Below are positions 62,861 to 64,000 of a DNA stretch of 64,000 bases, in pieces; positions within the stretch are counted from its first letter, which is position 1; each line of letters begins with the position of its first letter. The stretch covers positions 6,032,432-6,096,431 of the forward strand of contig NZ_CM001403.1 in the NCBI RefSeq assembly GCF_000166195.2. The letters run 5' to 3'. Below the pieces are notes generated by a model. That model was not told where the DNA came from. It ran no database searches and saw only the letters and a program-made list of their open reading frames with translations. The position numbers and the translations under genes are program-made. Origin of the DNA: Mucilaginibacter paludis DSM 18603. Its GTDB lineage: Bacteria > Bacteroidota > Bacteroidia > Sphingobacteriales > Sphingobacteriaceae.

Positions 62861-62995
62861 ATGGCCGATCAGAAACAAGATTACTCCTTTTGGACAAAGT
62901 ATAAAAAATTTGCCGGTAACGAGATTATGCTCTACGTGATCATGATTGTTGGTATTATACTGGGGATTATTATTGTAAGCTATTTTAAAAGTTAA
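62861..62995 (+). CDS. Tiny membrane protein, 44 residues
   Basis: The protein MADQKQDYSFWTKYKKF continues to a membrane helix (MLYVIMIVGIILGIIIVSYF) and ends KS. A charged, basic N-terminal part with one transmembrane segment suggests a small membrane-associated regulator or assembly factor; the family was not recognised, though I recall similar short proteins in Sphingobacteriaceae. It is supported by a matching promoter and a clean ATG start. Convergent with the transglutaminase-like gene. Confidence 0.7.
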   Translation: MADQKQDYSFWTKYKKFAGNEIMLYVIMIVGIILGIIIVSYFKS

Positions 62996-62997
62996 AA

Positions 62998-64000
62998 CTA
63001 TTTTTTCTCCATGGTCATGGTGTAGCGGTCGGCTTCAAAAACCTGCTGGTAAAAATCTACCAGGTCCTGGTATAAATCTTTACTGTAGGTGCCGTCGTTT
63101 ATTTGCAGCCTGCGTTTATAAACCAATTTGTTATCAATAACTTGCGTGCTTGCGCGGTATTTTCCAAAAGGCTTATCAATGGTAATATTAAGGGGCACGG
63201 TTGATACCTTGTATCCTTCGGGCAAGGTATAGCTAATTTCGTCCTGATCTGTATAGCCTCTGTTAATATAAACCGCGTTTGTACGGTTGGTTACATCTTT
63301 AATAGGCTTGATATACCGGCTGGCCATGTTAGGTGAAAAGAAAAGCCGGTCGCCATTTTTGGCAATGTAATCACGTGCCTCCAATTTAATGCTTTCGGTG
63401 GTAACAGGTTTTAAGCTTTTATCCTGTTTCAGTTCAAAGCTTTGTATGTTGAGGTTCTCAATGGGATATATTTCCTTCAGCGTTTTAATCTGCTCCTGCC
63501 GGGCCTCGTTTACCAGTTCTTCCCTGTTTTCATATTGCGAGCCTTCAAAGCGGGTTGCCATATCTCCGGTTAGGTCGCCATCGCCGCTGAGGCTGAATGT
63601 GCCTTTGCGGGTTTGTTTATTATCCGCTGTTTTATAAACAGGGGTATGCATCAGCTTGCCGCCCTCCGGTGTGCAGGCTACTACGTTACGGTCGTCGGTA
63701 AAATCGCCCAGGTAGCCAAAGGGTATTTGTTTGCTGGTACATTCCAGCCAGGTGGTATCGTTTTTAAACGGAAGGCAAAGTATCACATGGTCAAACTGGT
63801 TCATGCTGGCAAAATCGGGCAAAGCACTTTCTTTCCGGCTGCCAGACCTCACCAATACATAATAAGAATCAATGCCCGCAACGCTTAATAAACTTTGTGT
63901 ATAATTAACCAATGCCTTACAATCGCCATAACTCAGTTGGTCAACATCGCTTGCTAAAAAAGGCTGATAGCCGCCTATGCCTATTTGCACGCTTACATAA
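62998..64000 (-). CDS. DUF3857/transglutaminase-like protein, 5' end cut by window
   Basis: The frame runs off the right edge (the codons upstream of a GTG at 63990 read YVS and remain open), so the start is outside. The visible part begins at the transglutaminase-like core, SYGDCKALVNYTQSLL (catalytic Cys in GDC). It continues to FDHVILCLP (His) and WLECTSKQIPFG, where a Glu appears instead of the usual Asp of WLDPT. A beta-rich DUF3858-type C-terminal domain follows. Most such proteins also have an N-terminal DUF3857 domain, presumably beyond the window. Secreted, role unknown. Confidence 0.87.
   Translation of the reverse strand, partial: YVSVQIGIGGYQPFLASDVDQLSYGDCKALVNYTQSLLSVAGIDSYYVLVRSGSRKESALPDFASMNQFDHVILCLPFKNDTTWLECTSKQIPFGYLGDFTDDRNVVACTPEGGKLMHTPVYKTADNKQTRKGTFSLSGDGDLTGDMATRFEGSQYENREELVNEARQEQIKTLKEIYPIENLNIQSFELKQDKSLKPVTTESIKLEARDYIAKNGDRLFFSPNMASRYIKPIKDVTNRTNAVYINRGYTDQDEISYTLPEGYKVSTVPLNITIDKPFGKYRASTQVIDNKLVYKRRLQINDGTYSKDLYQDLVDFYQQVFEADRYTMTMEKK

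Overview
The window looks like a chromosomal piece of a member of the Bacteroidota, most likely a Sphingobacteriaceae of the Mucilaginibacter/Pedobacter type. The grounds are a SusC/SusD pair, a DUF3667 protein, a type II-like glutamine synthetase, Bacteroidota-style promoters (TTG, about 19 nt, TAnnTTTG), short gene spacing, and many dispersed palindromic repeats of a kind I remember as common in this group. The genus is an inference from protein flavour, not from a search.

Region 1 (1-27.6 kb, all + strand) is a polysaccharide utilisation locus. Its contents point to pectin, specifically rhamnogalacturonan I (RG-I). It holds a fasciclin-type surface protein (cut by the window start), SusC, SusD, GH28, three GH2 enzymes, a PL11 rhamnogalacturonan lyase, two CE12 rhamnogalacturonan acetylesterases, a five-bladed-propeller hydrolase, GH105, GH31 and GH43. 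Proposed flow: SusCD bind and import RG-I oligomers; CE12 enzymes deacetylate the backbone; PL11 cuts it; GH105 removes the unsaturated galacturonate left by the lyase; GH28 trims galacturonate; GH2, GH43 and GH31 remove side-chain sugars. No hybrid two-component regulator, sigma/anti-sigma pair or rhamnosidase is in view, so control and rhamnose release must lie outside the window.

Region 2 (27.6-39.3 kb) is mostly housekeeping: purU, a DUF3667 protein, a nucleoside-type MFS transporter, etfB-etfA with a bifunctional-nuclease protein, a small TPR protein, a chromate transporter, a STAS-RNase Z-CYTH cluster, DoxX and a PAP2-like protein. Region 3 (39.7-44.7 kb) holds a type II-like glutamine synthetase, then a second glutamine-synthetase-family enzyme followed by a kinase-like phosphotransferase and a HAD hydrolase, which look like one functional unit of unknown substrate. 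Region 4 (44.8-64 kb) carries a polyprenyl synthase, RNase R, a GH19 lipoprotein, a cobalamin adenosyltransferase, ispD, queA, small stress or membrane proteins, a Crp-type regulator, an HTH/DUF2975 pair, mutS, an NlpC/P60 lipoprotein, a tiny membrane protein and a partial transglutaminase-like protein.

The most unusual signal is the non-coding fraction. At least six repeat families occupy the gaps. One modular family has copies near 8.2, 49.3, 55.7 and 62.2-62.8 kb. It contains an inverted repeat in which a base pair changes on both sides between copies, shows reshuffled modules, and in one copy is bracketed by 29-bp inverted repeats. In several places repeats have reached the 5' ends of genes. 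A 180-bp, 60-codon in-frame duplication precedes the signal peptide of the PL11 lyase, and repeat sequence forms the N-terminal codons of ispD. A repeat module also abuts the promoter of the tiny membrane protein, and palindromes flank the GH31 gene. No tRNA, rRNA, CRISPR array, transposase or prophage was seen.
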